NCBI GenBank assembly: GCA_002338605.1
Contig: DDIP01000010.1
Span: 1-15,525, forward strand
Length of the DNA stretch: 15,525 nucleotides
Source of the DNA: Proteobacteria bacterium UBA1847
GTDB lineage: Bacteria; Pseudomonadota; Gammaproteobacteria; Steroidobacterales; Woeseiaceae
Direction: 5' to 3'
The position numbers and the translations under genes are program-made. This document shows, piece after piece, positions 7,808-15,522 of this stretch (position 1 is its first letter; each line of letters opens with the position of its first letter). Below the pieces are notes generated by a model. It was not told the DNA's origin, did no database searches, and worked only from the letters and a program-made list of their open reading frames with translations.

Positions 7808-8335
7808 ATGCTTTGGGTTCTAGACAGCTTCGAAGCCATTAGAGACTTCATGAGTCTGGGTGGCCCGGTTCTCCGGGCCATTGCCGTGACTATCTTTCTG
7901 ATGTGGGTACTAATTGTTGAGCGAATCATGTTTTTCCGCTCGACAATGAAAGATATGTCACGCCAGATTCATGACGACTGGGAGTCTCGGAAAGAACGCA
8001 AGTCCTGGGCGGCGCACCAGATTCGTGAGTTGATGATTTCGCGATTTGATGAAGCCTCCAACCGTGGGATTAATGTAATCCAGACGCTGGTAGCTCTTTG
8101 TCCACTGCTGGGCCTTCTGGGCACAGTGACGGGCATGATCAGTGTGTTTCAGGTCATGGCGGTATCCGGATCCGGAAACGTTCGCGCAATGGCCGCCGGT
8201 GTTTCACAGGCGACAGTTCCGACGATGGCAGGAATGGTCGGGGCGCTTTCAGGCGTTCTGCTTGTTACTTTGCTCAGCCGACGTGCGGCGCGTGAAGTTG
8301 AGTTCCTTGAGGACTCGCTCACGATGGACCATTAA
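7808..8335 (+). CDS. exbB: Biopolymer transport protein ExbB (short form)
   Basis: This 175-residue inner-membrane protein has the three-helix ExbB/TolQ layout: helix 1 at about 18-40, helices 2 and 3 at about 90-112 and 132-155. The conserved segment CPLLGLLGTVTGM is at 98-110 and GVSQATVPTMAG at 131-142. It lacks the exported extension of the preceding protein and is shorter than E. coli ExbB (244), as is usual in TonB2-type clusters. ExbB pentamers surround an ExbD dimer to use the proton gradient. The start ATG at 7808 has AAGGAG five bases upstream. The gene is nine bases from exbD, whose ribosome binding site AAGGA overlaps the exbB stop codon. With the TtpC-like protein there are two ExbB-type subunits in this operon. 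Confidence 0.93.
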   Translation: MLWVLDSFEAIRDFMSLGGPVLRAIAVTIFLMWVLIVERIMFFRSTMKDMSRQIHDDWESRKERKSWAAHQIRELMISRFDEASNRGINVIQTLVALCPLLGLLGTVTGMISVFQVMAVSGSGNVRAMAAGVSQATVPTMAGMVGALSGVLLVTLLSRRAAREVEFLEDSLTMDH

Positions 8336-8344
8336 GGAATACGA

Positions 8345-8755
8345 ATGCGTAAGACTGATCTATCGATGGGGCATGACGACGACGGTGATGAAATCAACCT
8401 TACGCCGATGCTCGATGTTGTCTTCATCATGCTCATCTTCTTTATCGTTACCGCTTCTTTTATCAAGGAGGCCGGAATCGATGTTAATCGGCCGGACGCT
8501 CCGGTAACGGAGACCAAACCGGAAGATGCGAATATTCTCGTGGTGATCAATGCACAGGATGAGATCTGGATCGACCGACGTTTGATTGACCCTCGGGCTG
8601 TGCGCGCCAATATTGAGCGCCTGCATGCGGAAAATCCGCAAGGCTCGGTGGTCATTCAGGCCAACAAGAAGTCGACCAACAAGATGCTGGTATGGGTAAT
8701 GGACTCCACGCGAAGTGCCGGAGTGTATAACATTTCCATAGCAGACCAGGGCTGA
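8345..8755 (+). CDS. exbD: Biopolymer transport protein ExbD, first copy
   Basis: ExbD forms the dimer inside the ExbB ring and passes proton flow to TonB. The 136-residue protein has a short acidic cytoplasmic N-terminus and one membrane helix (about 22-40) with the proton-carrying aspartate D24 in LTPMLDVVFIML. A periplasmic domain follows, containing IWIDRRLIDP and VVIQANKKS. The length and motif order are normal for ExbD/TolR. It is followed 24 bases later by a second exbD that shares the membrane segment almost exactly but differs clearly in the periplasmic domain, so this is an old tandem duplication and not a recent one. Both copies keep the aspartate and look functional. Confidence 0.94.
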   Translation: MRKTDLSMGHDDDGDEINLTPMLDVVFIMLIFFIVTASFIKEAGIDVNRPDAPVTETKPEDANILVVINAQDEIWIDRRLIDPRAVRANIERLHAENPQGSVVIQANKKSTNKMLVWVMDSTRSAGVYNISIADQG

Positions 8756-8779
8756 GCGGGAACTCAACAGGAAACCATC

Positions 8780-9187
8780 ATGCGAAAGAATCATTCTCTG
8801 GGCCAGGAAGAAGAAAGCGAGGAGATCAATCTGACTCCGATGCTTGACGTTGTCTTCATCATGCTCATTTTCTTTATCGTGACCGCGACCTTTATTAAGG
8901 AAGCCGGTATTCAGGTAGAGCGACCAGATACGTTTACTGCAGACACGCAGGACGATGCGGCAATTCTGATCGCGATTAGTGCCAACGATGAGATCTGGAT
9001 TGATCGAAAAGAAAGAGAACCTCAAGCAGTCCGGGGCGTTATTGAGCGTTTGCACGCCGAGAACCCGAAGGGTTCGATTGTCATACAGGCTGACGAGGAT
9101 TCGACCAACGAGAAACTGGTCATGGTCCTGGAGGCGGCCAAGGCGGCCGGTGTTACCAACGTATCAATAGCGGCGGACAACAACTAG
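8780..9187 (+). CDS. exbD: Biopolymer transport protein ExbD, second copy
   Basis: This 135-residue ExbD has the same plan as its upstream neighbour. It has an acidic N-terminus (EEESEEIN), a membrane helix at about 21-39 with D23 in the LTPMLDVVFIMLIFFIVTA segment, and a periplasmic domain with IWIDRKEREP and IVIQADEDS. The two proteins match nearly residue for residue up to IKEAGI and then diverge, mainly in charged surface positions. I infer that they could form a mixed dimer in one motor, or serve the two ExbB types separately; the sequence cannot decide. The gene is followed by a 90-base gap with two hairpins before tonB. Confidence 0.94.
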   Translation: MRKNHSLGQEEESEEINLTPMLDVVFIMLIFFIVTATFIKEAGIQVERPDTFTADTQDDAAILIAISANDEIWIDRKEREPQAVRGVIERLHAENPKGSIVIQADEDSTNEKLVMVLEAAKAAGVTNVSIAADNN

Positions 9188-9218
9188 GAACAACACAGCG
9201 CGGGAACTGTCAATAATA

Positions 9219-9262
9219 CCAGGTTCGCCTGGCATGACTGAGACGAAGCAGCGCAGGCTGCT
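9219..9262 (+). other. Two small hairpins in the exbD-tonB gap
   Basis: The 90-base gap between the second exbD and tonB contains CCAGG-TTCG-CCTGG (9219-9232), a five-pair stem capped by a UUCG tetraloop. A second hairpin, AGCAG-CGCAGG-CTGCT (9247-9262), ends at the base before the GAGGAG ribosome binding site of tonB (9263-9268). Neither is followed by a T tract, so I read them as mRNA structures affecting stability or tonB translation and not as terminators. Confidence 0.5.
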
Positions 9263-9277
9263 GAGGAGAACTGGACC

Positions 9278-9883
9278 ATGATAGGTCGATATGTATTTTC
9301 AATCGTAATAGGTACTGTAGTTACGCTGAGCCTGTTGTTCATCATGCAACTGCTCATCGTTACCGGTAAGCAGGCCCTGACGGACCCGCGCGAGCGGCAC
9401 AAGCTTGAATTCGTTCGCGTGAAGCGCAATGAAAACGTCAATACTCAGGACCTCACACCTGAGAAGCCGCCGAAACCACCCGAGACTCCACCGGAAACGC
9501 CGCCTCAGGATATGGACAATATCGATCCGGATGCGCCGTCTATCGACATTCCGGCGCCGACCGTATCGGCAGATACCAATATCGGTGGGCCAGGCGGCAT
9601 GAACATCGCGGAGGGCGACTACCTCCCTATCGTTCGAGTGGCGCCGGTATATCCTTCGCGCGCATTGTCGCGCGGGCTTGAGGGCTTCGTCGATATGTCG
9701 TTTACCGTAACAACGGCGGGAACCGTCAAGGATCCGATCGTTCTTCAGTCAACGAGTAGTCTCTTTGAAAGAGCCGCCGAACGCGCGGTGTTGAAGTTCA
9801 AATACAAGCCACGCGTTGTTGACGGCGTACCGGTTGAAGTAAAGGGTGTAAAAACACGTATCACCTTTGAACTTGAAGATTAA
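9278..9883 (+). CDS. tonB: TonB energy transducer (short, TonB2-like)
   Basis: TonB links the inner-membrane motor to outer-membrane receptors. This 201-residue protein has an N-terminal membrane anchor (about 4-27), a short proline-rich stretch with repeated PP/PETPP units (61-77), a Gly-rich linker near 100-110, and a C-terminal domain (about 115-201). The C-terminal domain contains the VAPVYPSRAL motif and ends in a typical strand (VKTRITFELE). It is shorter than E. coli TonB (239) and has a much shorter Pro-rich spacer, like Vibrio TonB2, which is known to need TtpC. The anchor lacks an SHLS-type motif as far as I can see. The start ATG at 9278 has GAGGAG nine bases upstream. It is the sixth gene of the cluster and the only tonB in the window. 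Confidence 0.93.
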   Translation: MIGRYVFSIVIGTVVTLSLLFIMQLLIVTGKQALTDPRERHKLEFVRVKRNENVNTQDLTPEKPPKPPETPPETPPQDMDNIDPDAPSIDIPAPTVSADTNIGGPGGMNIAEGDYLPIVRVAPVYPSRALSRGLEGFVDMSFTVTTAGTVKDPIVLQSTSSLFERAAERAVLKFKYKPRVVDGVPVEVKGVKTRITFELED

Positions 9884-9933
9884 GGTCGGTAGATAACCAC
9901 TGGCGGGAAATCTATCCAAAGGATATTTTCAGT

Positions 9934-11289
9934 ATGAATACTAGTCATCGAATCTCACTCAAACTGTGCATTGCGCTGTTGGCAGGCATGCTCGCAAGTG
10001 GCGGCGCGTTTGCTCAGGGCAGCGGACAGGCCGACAAAGACGACGATACAAAGACCAAACAAGCGCAAGCTGTTAGCAAGGAAGTCTATGAAAAGATTCT
10101 TGCGGCACAGGAAATGGTTGACGCCAAGAACTATCAAGGTGCACTGCGGTCGCTGAACAGCCTGTACAACCCGGATAAGCTGACAGAGTATGAGCAGGCT
10201 AATGTCCTCAACTACCTGGGCTTTGTTTACTACAATATGGACAACATGCCGCAGGCGATCGCAACGTACAAAAAGCTGCTTGCGATCCCCAGTCTCGAGC
10301 CGCAAATGGCAAAGTCCACGACTTTTACCCTGGCGCAGCTACTCACGGTCGAAGAAAAGTACGGCGAAGCGCTGACAACCATCAACAAGTGGTTCACATT
10401 GGAACCCAATCCGGCACCGGAGCCGTTCATCCTCAAAGCACAGATTCTGTACAACCTGAATCGCTACAAGGAGATGATTGCGCCGATTGAAACGGCGATG
10501 AACGTTGCGACCAGCCGCGGCAAGCCGCTCAAGGAAGATTGGTACAACTTGCTGAATTTCGCCTACTTCCAGGAAGAAAACTACACCAAGGTCCGGGACA
10601 TTCAGATGACCTTGCTGGAGAACTGGCCCAAGAAGCGTTACTGGAAGTCCCTGGCTGGCGCCTTCACCGAGTTGGGGCAGGACGACAAGTTGATCTATGC
10701 CTACGACGCGGCATATACGCAGGGCATGCTCGAGGTTGAAGCCGAGTTTGTCACAATGGCACAGCTGTTCATGCAGGCCGAAGTTCCTTACAAAGCAGCG
10801 ATGTTGTTACAGGAAAAAATCGACGCCGGCGTCCTGACCAAGAATGAGAAAAACTATCGTTTGCTGTCCCAGGCATGGCAACTTGCCCAGGAAGACGCGA
10901 AGGCAATTCCTGCCTTGAAAGCGGCAGCTGCACTCGCTGATCACGGTGAGCTGGACGCGCGACTCGCAAATAGCTACCTGAATATCAGTGACTATGGAAA
11001 TTGCGTGACTTCTGCGCGAAATGCCGCGCGAAAAGGCGGCCTCAAGAGTCCTGACAATATTCAGATTACGTTGGGTATGTGCCTGTACAACGAGCGCAAA
11101 TACGAAGAATCCAAAGCGGCATTTCGTGAAGCAGGCAAAGTTCCACGTTCACAGCGGACCGCCAATCAGTGGATTCGTGTTATCGATGCTGAAATTGAAC
11201 GCAATCGCCAAATTCGCCTTGCCGAAGAGGCTGCTCAGAAGAAACGCAGGGAAATCGAAGCTCGTAAAGCCAGTAACGCACGTGCTTAA
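9934..11289 (+). CDS. Periplasmic tetratricopeptide-repeat protein of the TonB cluster
   Basis: This 451-residue protein has a Sec signal peptide cleaved after AFA (residue 27), so it should be periplasmic or outer-membrane associated. It is built of helical hairpin repeats with TPR-like spacing, for example around residues 90-118 (YLGFVYYNMDNMPQAIATY), 164-190, 200-230, 305-335 and 375-400. It ends in a charged Glu/Lys/Arg-rich helix (about 418-449). TPR proteins commonly close TtpC/TonB2-type operons in marine gammaproteobacteria; their role is thought to be protein-protein contact, with the exact partner unknown. A good terminator follows 25 bases after the stop, so this is the last gene of the unit. 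AAAGGAT precedes the ATG. Confidence 0.85.
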   Translation: MNTSHRISLKLCIALLAGMLASGGAFAQGSGQADKDDDTKTKQAQAVSKEVYEKILAAQEMVDAKNYQGALRSLNSLYNPDKLTEYEQANVLNYLGFVYYNMDNMPQAIATYKKLLAIPSLEPQMAKSTTFTLAQLLTVEEKYGEALTTINKWFTLEPNPAPEPFILKAQILYNLNRYKEMIAPIETAMNVATSRGKPLKEDWYNLLNFAYFQEENYTKVRDIQMTLLENWPKKRYWKSLAGAFTELGQDDKLIYAYDAAYTQGMLEVEAEFVTMAQLFMQAEVPYKAAMLLQEKIDAGVLTKNEKNYRLLSQAWQLAQEDAKAIPALKAAAALADHGELDARLANSYLNISDYGNCVTSARNAARKGGLKSPDNIQITLGMCLYNERKYEESKAAFREAGKVPRSQRTANQWIRVIDAEIERNRQIRLAEEAAQKKRREIEARKASNARA

Positions 11290-11314
11290 CATTTAAAGCA
11301 CTTGTCGCCTAAAC

Positions 11315-11351
11315 GGGCGTTGACCGTAACGGGTCAGCGCCCTTATTATTT
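11315..11351 (+). terminator. Intrinsic terminator closing the TonB operon
   Basis: An 11-pair stem pairs GGGCGTTGACC (11315-11325) with GGTCAGCGCCC (11332-11342), with one G-U pair and a six-base loop. It is followed by the T-rich TTATTATTT (11343-11351). It lies just after the TPR gene and before the ferredoxin gene, separating the two transcription units. Confidence 0.9.
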
Positions 11352-11378
11352 CGCGCCTTCGAAATCAGGAAACCAGCA

Positions 11379-11699
11379 ATGCCGAAAATCATTTTCATAA
11401 CTCCGGACGGGATACGACATGAGGTCGACGTTGAAAATGGCTACTCCGTCATGGAGGCCGCCATCAACAACAACATTGACGGCATTGTGGCCGAATGCGG
11501 CGGCGCATGCGCCTGTGCGACCTGCCACAGTTATATCGACGAGGCATGGCTCGACAAGGTCGGTGAAATGGATGATATGGAAGACAGCATGCTGGACGCC
11601 GCTTACGAACGAAAAGACAATAGCCGGCTGACATGCCAGATAGAAGTATCCGACGATCTCGATGGTTTAATCGTGCACGTCGCCGAGAACGACAATTGA
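11379..11699 (+). CDS. [2Fe-2S] ferredoxin, adrenodoxin/putidaredoxin type
   Basis: This 106-residue cytoplasmic electron carrier has the spacing of vertebrate-type ferredoxins: C40, C46 and C49 in AECGGACACATC, with the fourth ligand C86 in RLTCQIEV. One more cysteine, C44, lies inside the cluster loop, which is common in the CGGACACATCH subgroup. The acidic helix around 60-75 (KVGEMDDMEDSMLD) is the usual docking face for redox partners. Relatives serve cytochrome P450s, Fe-S assembly or oxygenases. No such partner gene is in the window, so the client is unknown. It begins 27 bases after a terminator and ends 22 bases before a peroxiredoxin gene, so the two may be co-transcribed. An AGGA site lies nine bases before the ATG. 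Confidence 0.93.
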   Translation: MPKIIFITPDGIRHEVDVENGYSVMEAAINNNIDGIVAECGGACACATCHSYIDEAWLDKVGEMDDMEDSMLDAAYERKDNSRLTCQIEVSDDLDGLIVHVAENDN

Positions 11700-11721
11700 A
11701 TTCCTCGAAGGAGTGCTCAAA

Positions 11722-12204
11722 ATGACAATATCTGCAGGTGAAAAAATGCCGTCCGGAACGTTCGGTATCATGACGGACGCCGGGCCGGGCGCAATCTCAA
11801 CGGATGAACTGTTCGCCGGCAAGAAAGTCGTGCTGGTGTCAGTTCCGGGCGCGTTCACGCCAACCTGCTCAATGAATCACCTGCCGGGGTTCGTCGAGCA
11901 AGCGGCGGCCATCAAGTCGAAAGATGTCGATACAATCGCTTGCATGGCGGTTAACGATGTATTCGTTATGGATGCCTGGGGTAAGGATCGCGGTGTCGGA
12001 GACGACGTGCTGATGCTTGCTGACGGCAATGGTGAATATGCAGAAGCCCTCGGGCTCGAACTCGATGCCAGCGGCTTTGGGATGGGCAAGCGCGGACAGC
12101 GATTTGCAATCATTGTCGACGACGGTGTGGCAACCCATGTTGCGGTCGAGGCACCGGGAAAATTTGAAGTCAGCAAGGCTGAGGCAATTCTGGCGGCGCT
12201 GTGA
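11722..12204 (+). CDS. Peroxiredoxin, Prx5 subfamily
   Basis: This 160-residue thiol peroxidase reduces H2O2 and organic hydroperoxides. The Prx5 active-site motif PGAFTPTCS places the peroxidatic cysteine at C49, with T46 and the family arginines in GKRGQRFA (R124, R127). C74 is the only other cysteine, and its position is not that of a standard resolving cysteine, so turnover probably relies on an outside thiol such as glutathione/glutaredoxin. No fused glutaredoxin domain is present. I chose the ATG at 11722 and not the GTG at 11713, because the GTG overlaps the AAGGAG ribosome binding site (11708-11713) that lies eight bases before the ATG. It follows the ferredoxin by 22 bases and converges with etfA, with a 27-base gap. 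Confidence 0.94.
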   Translation: MTISAGEKMPSGTFGIMTDAGPGAISTDELFAGKKVVLVSVPGAFTPTCSMNHLPGFVEQAAAIKSKDVDTIACMAVNDVFVMDAWGKDRGVGDDVLMLADGNGEYAEALGLELDASGFGMGKRGQRFAIIVDDGVATHVAVEAPGKFEVSKAEAILAAL

Positions 12205-12231
12205 CGAGAGCCGGATGGCCGCTAGCCTCGT

Positions 12232-13170
12232 TTAGAGAGCGTCGGTCAGTTCCGGTACGATGCTGAAGAGATCGCCCGCGAGGCCAATGTCGGCGACCTC
12301 AAATATCGGTGCTTCTTCGTCCTTGTTAATCGCGACAATTGTTCCGGCATCCTTGATGCCGGTCAGGTGTTGAATAGCACCGGAAATACCGATCGCAATA
12401 TATAGGTCCGGTGCAATGATCTTGCCGGTCTGTCCAACTTGCATTTCATTCGGCACATAGCCTGCATCGACAGCTGCCCGCGATGCGCCTACACCGGCAC
12501 CGAGCTTGTCGGCCAGTTTGTAGATGATGTCGAAATTCTCGCTGCTACCGAGCGCGCGACCACCGGACACCACGCGGCTGGCGGTCTGGAGGTCCGGCCG
12601 ATCCGATGCACCGGACTGAATATCAATGAACCGGGTATGCGTTGGCAAATCCACGTTCACCTGCGTTTCGCTGATTGGCGCCGAATTGCCGCCGGCGGCT
12701 GCGGTGTATGACGCGGTTCGAACCGTCGCAACGACGACCTGGAGTGGCAACGCCTCGACCGTAAGGACTGCATTGCCCGCATAAACCGGTCGCTTAAAGC
12801 TGTGGCTACCCAATACAGTCATGATATCGCTGATCTGGTTGACGCCCAGCAAAGCCGCAACGCGGGGCATCAGGTCTTTTCCAAACGTCGTCGACGGTCC
12901 GAAAACATGCGAATAACCGTCGCTGAGCGCTACGATTTGCGGGGCCAGCGTTGCGGCGAGCAAGTGACTGTTTTCTTCGCGCTCAATAGTAAGCACGCGA
13001 GCGACAGACTGGATGTCCGCGGCTTGAGATGCGATCTCGCTGGCTGATGACGCGAATACAGCGACATCGACCTCGGCCCCAGGGATTCCGGCTGCACAAG
13101 AAACGACTTTCGCCGTGCTCGGGTTCAGTTCGATTCCATCGTGTTCAGCAATTACCAATACTTTTGACAC
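12232..13170 (-). CDS. etfA: Electron transfer flavoprotein alpha subunit
   Basis: EtfA binds FAD and, with EtfB, carries electrons from acyl-CoA and other dehydrogenases to ETF:quinone oxidoreductase. The 312 residues match the standard length. The C-terminal FAD domain shows SGGRALGSSENF (202-213), GASRAAVDAG (228-237), and the PROSITE-type signature from LYIAIGISGAIQH (256-268) through VAINKDEEAPIF (279-290). The start is GTG at 13170-13168, overlapping the etfB stop codon by one base as TAGTG, with AAAGGA eight bases upstream inside etfB. This overlap and gene order (etfB then etfA) are typical and suggest balanced production of the heterodimer. No ETF dehydrogenase gene is visible nearby. 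Confidence 0.97.
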   Translation of the reverse strand: MSKVLVIAEHDGIELNPSTAKVVSCAAGIPGAEVDVAVFASSASEIASQAADIQSVARVLTIEREENSHLLAATLAPQIVALSDGYSHVFGPSTTFGKDLMPRVAALLGVNQISDIMTVLGSHSFKRPVYAGNAVLTVEALPLQVVVATVRTASYTAAAGGNSAPISETQVNVDLPTHTRFIDIQSGASDRPDLQTASRVVSGGRALGSSENFDIIYKLADKLGAGVGASRAAVDAGYVPNEMQVGQTGKIIAPDLYIAIGISGAIQHLTGIKDAGTIVAINKDEEAPIFEVADIGLAGDLFSIVPELTDAL

Positions 13171-13919
13171 TAGATCAGTCCTTTATCTTTCAGTGCGGCA
13201 ACAAGCCCCGCGACATCATCAACCATGATGCCGCGCTCGCGGCGGGCCGGCGGTTCGTAGGATATTTCACGGACTATCGGCCCGGCATCGATGCCGAGAT
13301 CCGTGGCGGGAACAATATCCAGTGGTTTCTTCTTCGCCTTCATGATGTCGGGTAGTTTGACGTAGCGCGGTTCGTTCAACCGGAGGTCAACAGTAATAAC
13401 AGCCGGCAAGTCGATTTCGTTGGTTTCCAGCCCGGCATCCACTTCCCGGGTCACCCTGGCAGTATTGCCATTCAGTTCGATCCTGGAGGCAAATGTCGCC
13501 TGAGGCCGATCCCAGATAGCTGCCAGCATTTGCCCCATCTGGTTGTTGTCGCCGTCGATCGACTGCTTGCCCAAAAGAACCAATTCGGCATTCTCGCGGT
13601 CAACAAGGGCCTTGAAAATTCTGGCAACGCCCAATGGATCAAGCGCATCATTTGTTTCGACCAGTATTGCGCGATCCGCGCCCATGGCAAGGCCCGTGCG
13701 GAGCTGCTGCTGGGATTCGCTGCTGCCAATCGAGATCACGACCACTTCATTAACCTCACCGCGCTCTTTCATTCTGAGGGCTTCCTCGAGCGCGATCTCG
13801 TCGAACGGATTGATGCTCATCTTGACGCCGTCGGTCTCCACCCCGCTACCATCGCTTTTGACCCGCACGCGAACGTTGTAATCAACGACTCGTTTCAAGC
13901 CGACCAGGATTTTTTCCAC
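13170..13919 (-). CDS. etfB: Electron transfer flavoprotein beta subunit
   Basis: EtfB is the AMP-binding partner of EtfA. The frame is open further upstream, but a GTG at 13919-13917 is the better start. It has GAGGAG six bases before it and gives the usual 249-residue protein beginning [15 protein letters not shown]. Visible signatures are [17 protein letters not shown] (36-52), [15 protein letters not shown] (116-130), and the ETF-beta motif region 157-200 ([20 protein letters not shown], then [19 protein letters not shown]). It is transcribed away from the sulfurtransferase gene; the 112-base divergent gap should hold both promoters. It is followed by etfA with a one-base overlap. Confidence 0.97.
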   Translation of the reverse strand: MEKILVGLKRVVDYNVRVRVKSDGSGVETDGVKMSINPFDEIALEEALRMKERGEVNEVVVISIGSSESQQQLRTGLAMGADRAILVETNDALDPLGVARIFKALVDRENAELVLLGKQSIDGDNNQMGQMLAAIWDRPQATFASRIELNGNTARVTREVDAGLETNEIDLPAVITVDLRLNEPRYVKLPDIMKAKKKPLDIVPATDLGIDAGPIVREISYEPPARRERGIMVDDVAGLVAALKDKGLI

Positions 13920-14031
13920 TAAATGCTCCTCGTTACCTTTGGCAGTATTGCGAATCAGTCTCGCGGCCGGGTATTGTCCAACAGGGGCACAATGCAAACA
14001 AGGCCAAATCTGGGTCGTACGGGTGGCAATA
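13920..14031. promoter_or_regulatory. Divergent promoter region of etfBA and the sulfurtransferase gene
   Basis: This 112-base gap must carry promoters in both directions. A weak plus-strand candidate is TTGCGA (13948-13953), an 18-base spacer and TATTGT (13972-13977). On the minus strand the overlapping GACAAT (13978-13973) could be a -10 box, but I see no good -35 for it. Both are low-confidence matches. No operator palindrome was recognised. Confidence 0.3.
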
Positions 14032-14883
14032 ATGAGCAATCATCAATTAATCAGCACCGGCGAACTGCTTGAGCAACTGGGCGACGATGGACTGTGCGTT
14101 ATCGATTGTCGCTTCGACCTGTCCGACACCCAGGCCGGACGCAGGGCGTACTTGAACGCCCATATTCCGGGAGCGGGATTCGTCGATTTAAACGAAGACC
14201 TTGCAGGGGCGCCGGGACGGGGCGGCCGGCACCCGCTACCGTCAGCGGAGTCAGCGGCGGCGTGTTTCGGGCGACCGGGAATCAATTCTTCCATTCGTGT
14301 CGTCGTCTACGATGGCGGAAGCGGCGCAATGGCCGCGAGAGCGTGGTGGATGCTGCGCTGGTTGGGTCACGAGCGTGTTCGGCTTCTTGACGGAGGGTTC
14401 GATGCATGGTCTCAACAACATTATCCGTTGCAATCCGGTGCGCAAAGTTTCAAAAGCAGGACATTTTCAGCGCAGCCAAGAAACGAGCGGATCGTGAGGA
14501 GCGAAGATCTCGTCATGTCTGGGGACCACGTCGCGTCCCTCAACTTGCTTGATGCCCGCGACCGATCGCGGTTTCGGGGTGATGTCGAGCCCATCGACCG
14601 GGTCGCAGGCCACATTCCCGGCGCCAAAAACATGCCATTCCAGGAAAGTCTGGCCGCGAACGGTCTCTGGAAAGCCCGCGATGTCCGTCGCGCGCAATGG
14701 ATCGGGATGTTGAGTGGGGATCCGGACGCTGCTTCAATCGCCATGTGCGGATCGGGCGTCACGGCTTGTCACCTGGTGTTATCCGCCGTCGATTCAGGAA
14801 TTCGCGAGCCGCAACTCTACGTTGGGTCCTGGAGCGCCTGGATCGAAGATCCGACCCGACCGATCGGGACCGGCGGAGGCTGA
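14032..14883 (+). CDS. sseA: 3-mercaptopyruvate/thiosulfate sulfurtransferase (two rhodanese domains)
   Basis: This 283-residue cytoplasmic enzyme has two tandem rhodanese domains, as in E. coli SseA (281). The first (about 8-130) is the inactive one and carries the linker-proximal [20 protein letters not shown] and LDGGFDAW segments. The second (about 155-275) has the catalytic cysteine C239 in [10 protein letters not shown]. The CGSGVTA loop, in place of the CRKGVTA loop of thiosulfate rhodaneses, favours 3-mercaptopyruvate as sulfur donor. A longer open frame begins at 13939, but the ATG at 14032 gives the family's normal N-terminus. Its ribosome binding site is weak (GGGTGG). It is divergent from etfB and 125 bases before the lipoprotein gene. 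The physiological acceptor cannot be told from the context. Confidence 0.93.
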   Translation: MSNHQLISTGELLEQLGDDGLCVIDCRFDLSDTQAGRRAYLNAHIPGAGFVDLNEDLAGAPGRGGRHPLPSAESAAACFGRPGINSSIRVVVYDGGSGAMAARAWWMLRWLGHERVRLLDGGFDAWSQQHYPLQSGAQSFKSRTFSAQPRNERIVRSEDLVMSGDHVASLNLLDARDRSRFRGDVEPIDRVAGHIPGAKNMPFQESLAANGLWKARDVRRAQWIGMLSGDPDAASIAMCGSGVTACHLVLSAVDSGIREPQLYVGSWSAWIEDPTRPIGTGGG

Positions 14884-15008
14884 ATCGAACCTGTTTCCTT
14901 GCGGATTTGGCGTAAACTTAATCCCGATTGTCGCCCCTCGGAGGTCCGAATGCTCGGAAACTTAATGCTCGAATCAACAGTCCAAAGGGTATGAGGAGTG
15001 AATATATT

Positions 15009-15494
15009 ATGCCTATTAAACAAATAGTTATAACGCTTTTTGCAAGCGGATTATTAGCTTGTGCGGCACGCGACGAGGCGCCGGACAGTACCCGGGCAGG
15101 GGATGAGCGAACGGGATCGGATTGCATCTTTTCATCAAGTATCCGAGGATACACCGTACTCGATGAATCGAACCTGATCGTTGAAGCAGGAGCCCGCCGC
15201 CACTACCACCTGGTATTGCAGCGCAGGGCCTACGGACTGAAGTCTTCCTGGACACTTGGATTTGAGTCACCAACCGGTCGAATCTGTCCAGGCTTCAGTG
15301 AAGTGCACTACAACGGCGGCATGGACAGCGGATCAATACGCATTCATTCAATTCGAGAATTGAGTAAAGAAGAACACGATTACTTGTTGATTCAATACGG
15401 AAAAAAGAAACCGGAAATCGAACAAACACCTGTGCCCAATGAAGTTCAAGGCGCAGAGGTAGAAGAGCTGGACCCAGCTGCCTCCGGCGACTGA
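15009..15494 (+). CDS. Small lipoprotein, probably DUF6491 family
   Basis: This 161-residue protein has a short signal peptide with lipobox LLAC ending at C18, so it should be a lipid-anchored envelope protein; the Ala residues after the cysteine suggest outer-membrane sorting. The mature region resembles what I recall of DUF6491. It has a DCIFSSSIRGYTVLD opening (about 46-60), a YHLVLQRR strand, the FESPTGRIC segment near 106-114, a basic SIRIHSIREL stretch, and a charged, disordered-looking tail. Function is unknown. The start at 15009 is preferred over upstream ATGs at 14928 and 14991, because AGGAG lies ten bases before it and it gives a proper lipoprotein signal. The first 50 bases are unusually AT-rich for the window. 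The family call rests on memory of the pattern only. Confidence 0.75.
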   Translation: MPIKQIVITLFASGLLACAARDEAPDSTRAGDERTGSDCIFSSSIRGYTVLDESNLIVEAGARRHYHLVLQRRAYGLKSSWTLGFESPTGRICPGFSEVHYNGGMDSGSIRIHSIRELSKEEHDYLLIQYGKKKPEIEQTPVPNEVQGAEVEELDPAASGD

Positions 15495-15503
15495 GTCACG
15501 CAA

Positions 15504-15522
15504 TCCGCAATCTCCGTGCGGA
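15504..15522 (+). terminator. Possible terminator hairpin cut by the window end
   Basis: TCCGCA (15504-15509) pairs perfectly with TGCGGA (15517-15522) across a seven-base loop, just ten bases after the lipoprotein stop codon. The window ends three bases later, so a T tract cannot be checked. Confidence 0.35.

Noticed and set aside
8360..9055. A 231-codon minus-strand frame opposite the two exbD genes
   Set aside because: Its internal repeats only mirror the two homologous exbD genes; it has no independent coding evidence.
12205..12231. A bidirectional terminator between the peroxiredoxin and etfA genes
   Set aside because: The 27-base convergent gap shows only 3-base stems and no T tract on either strand.
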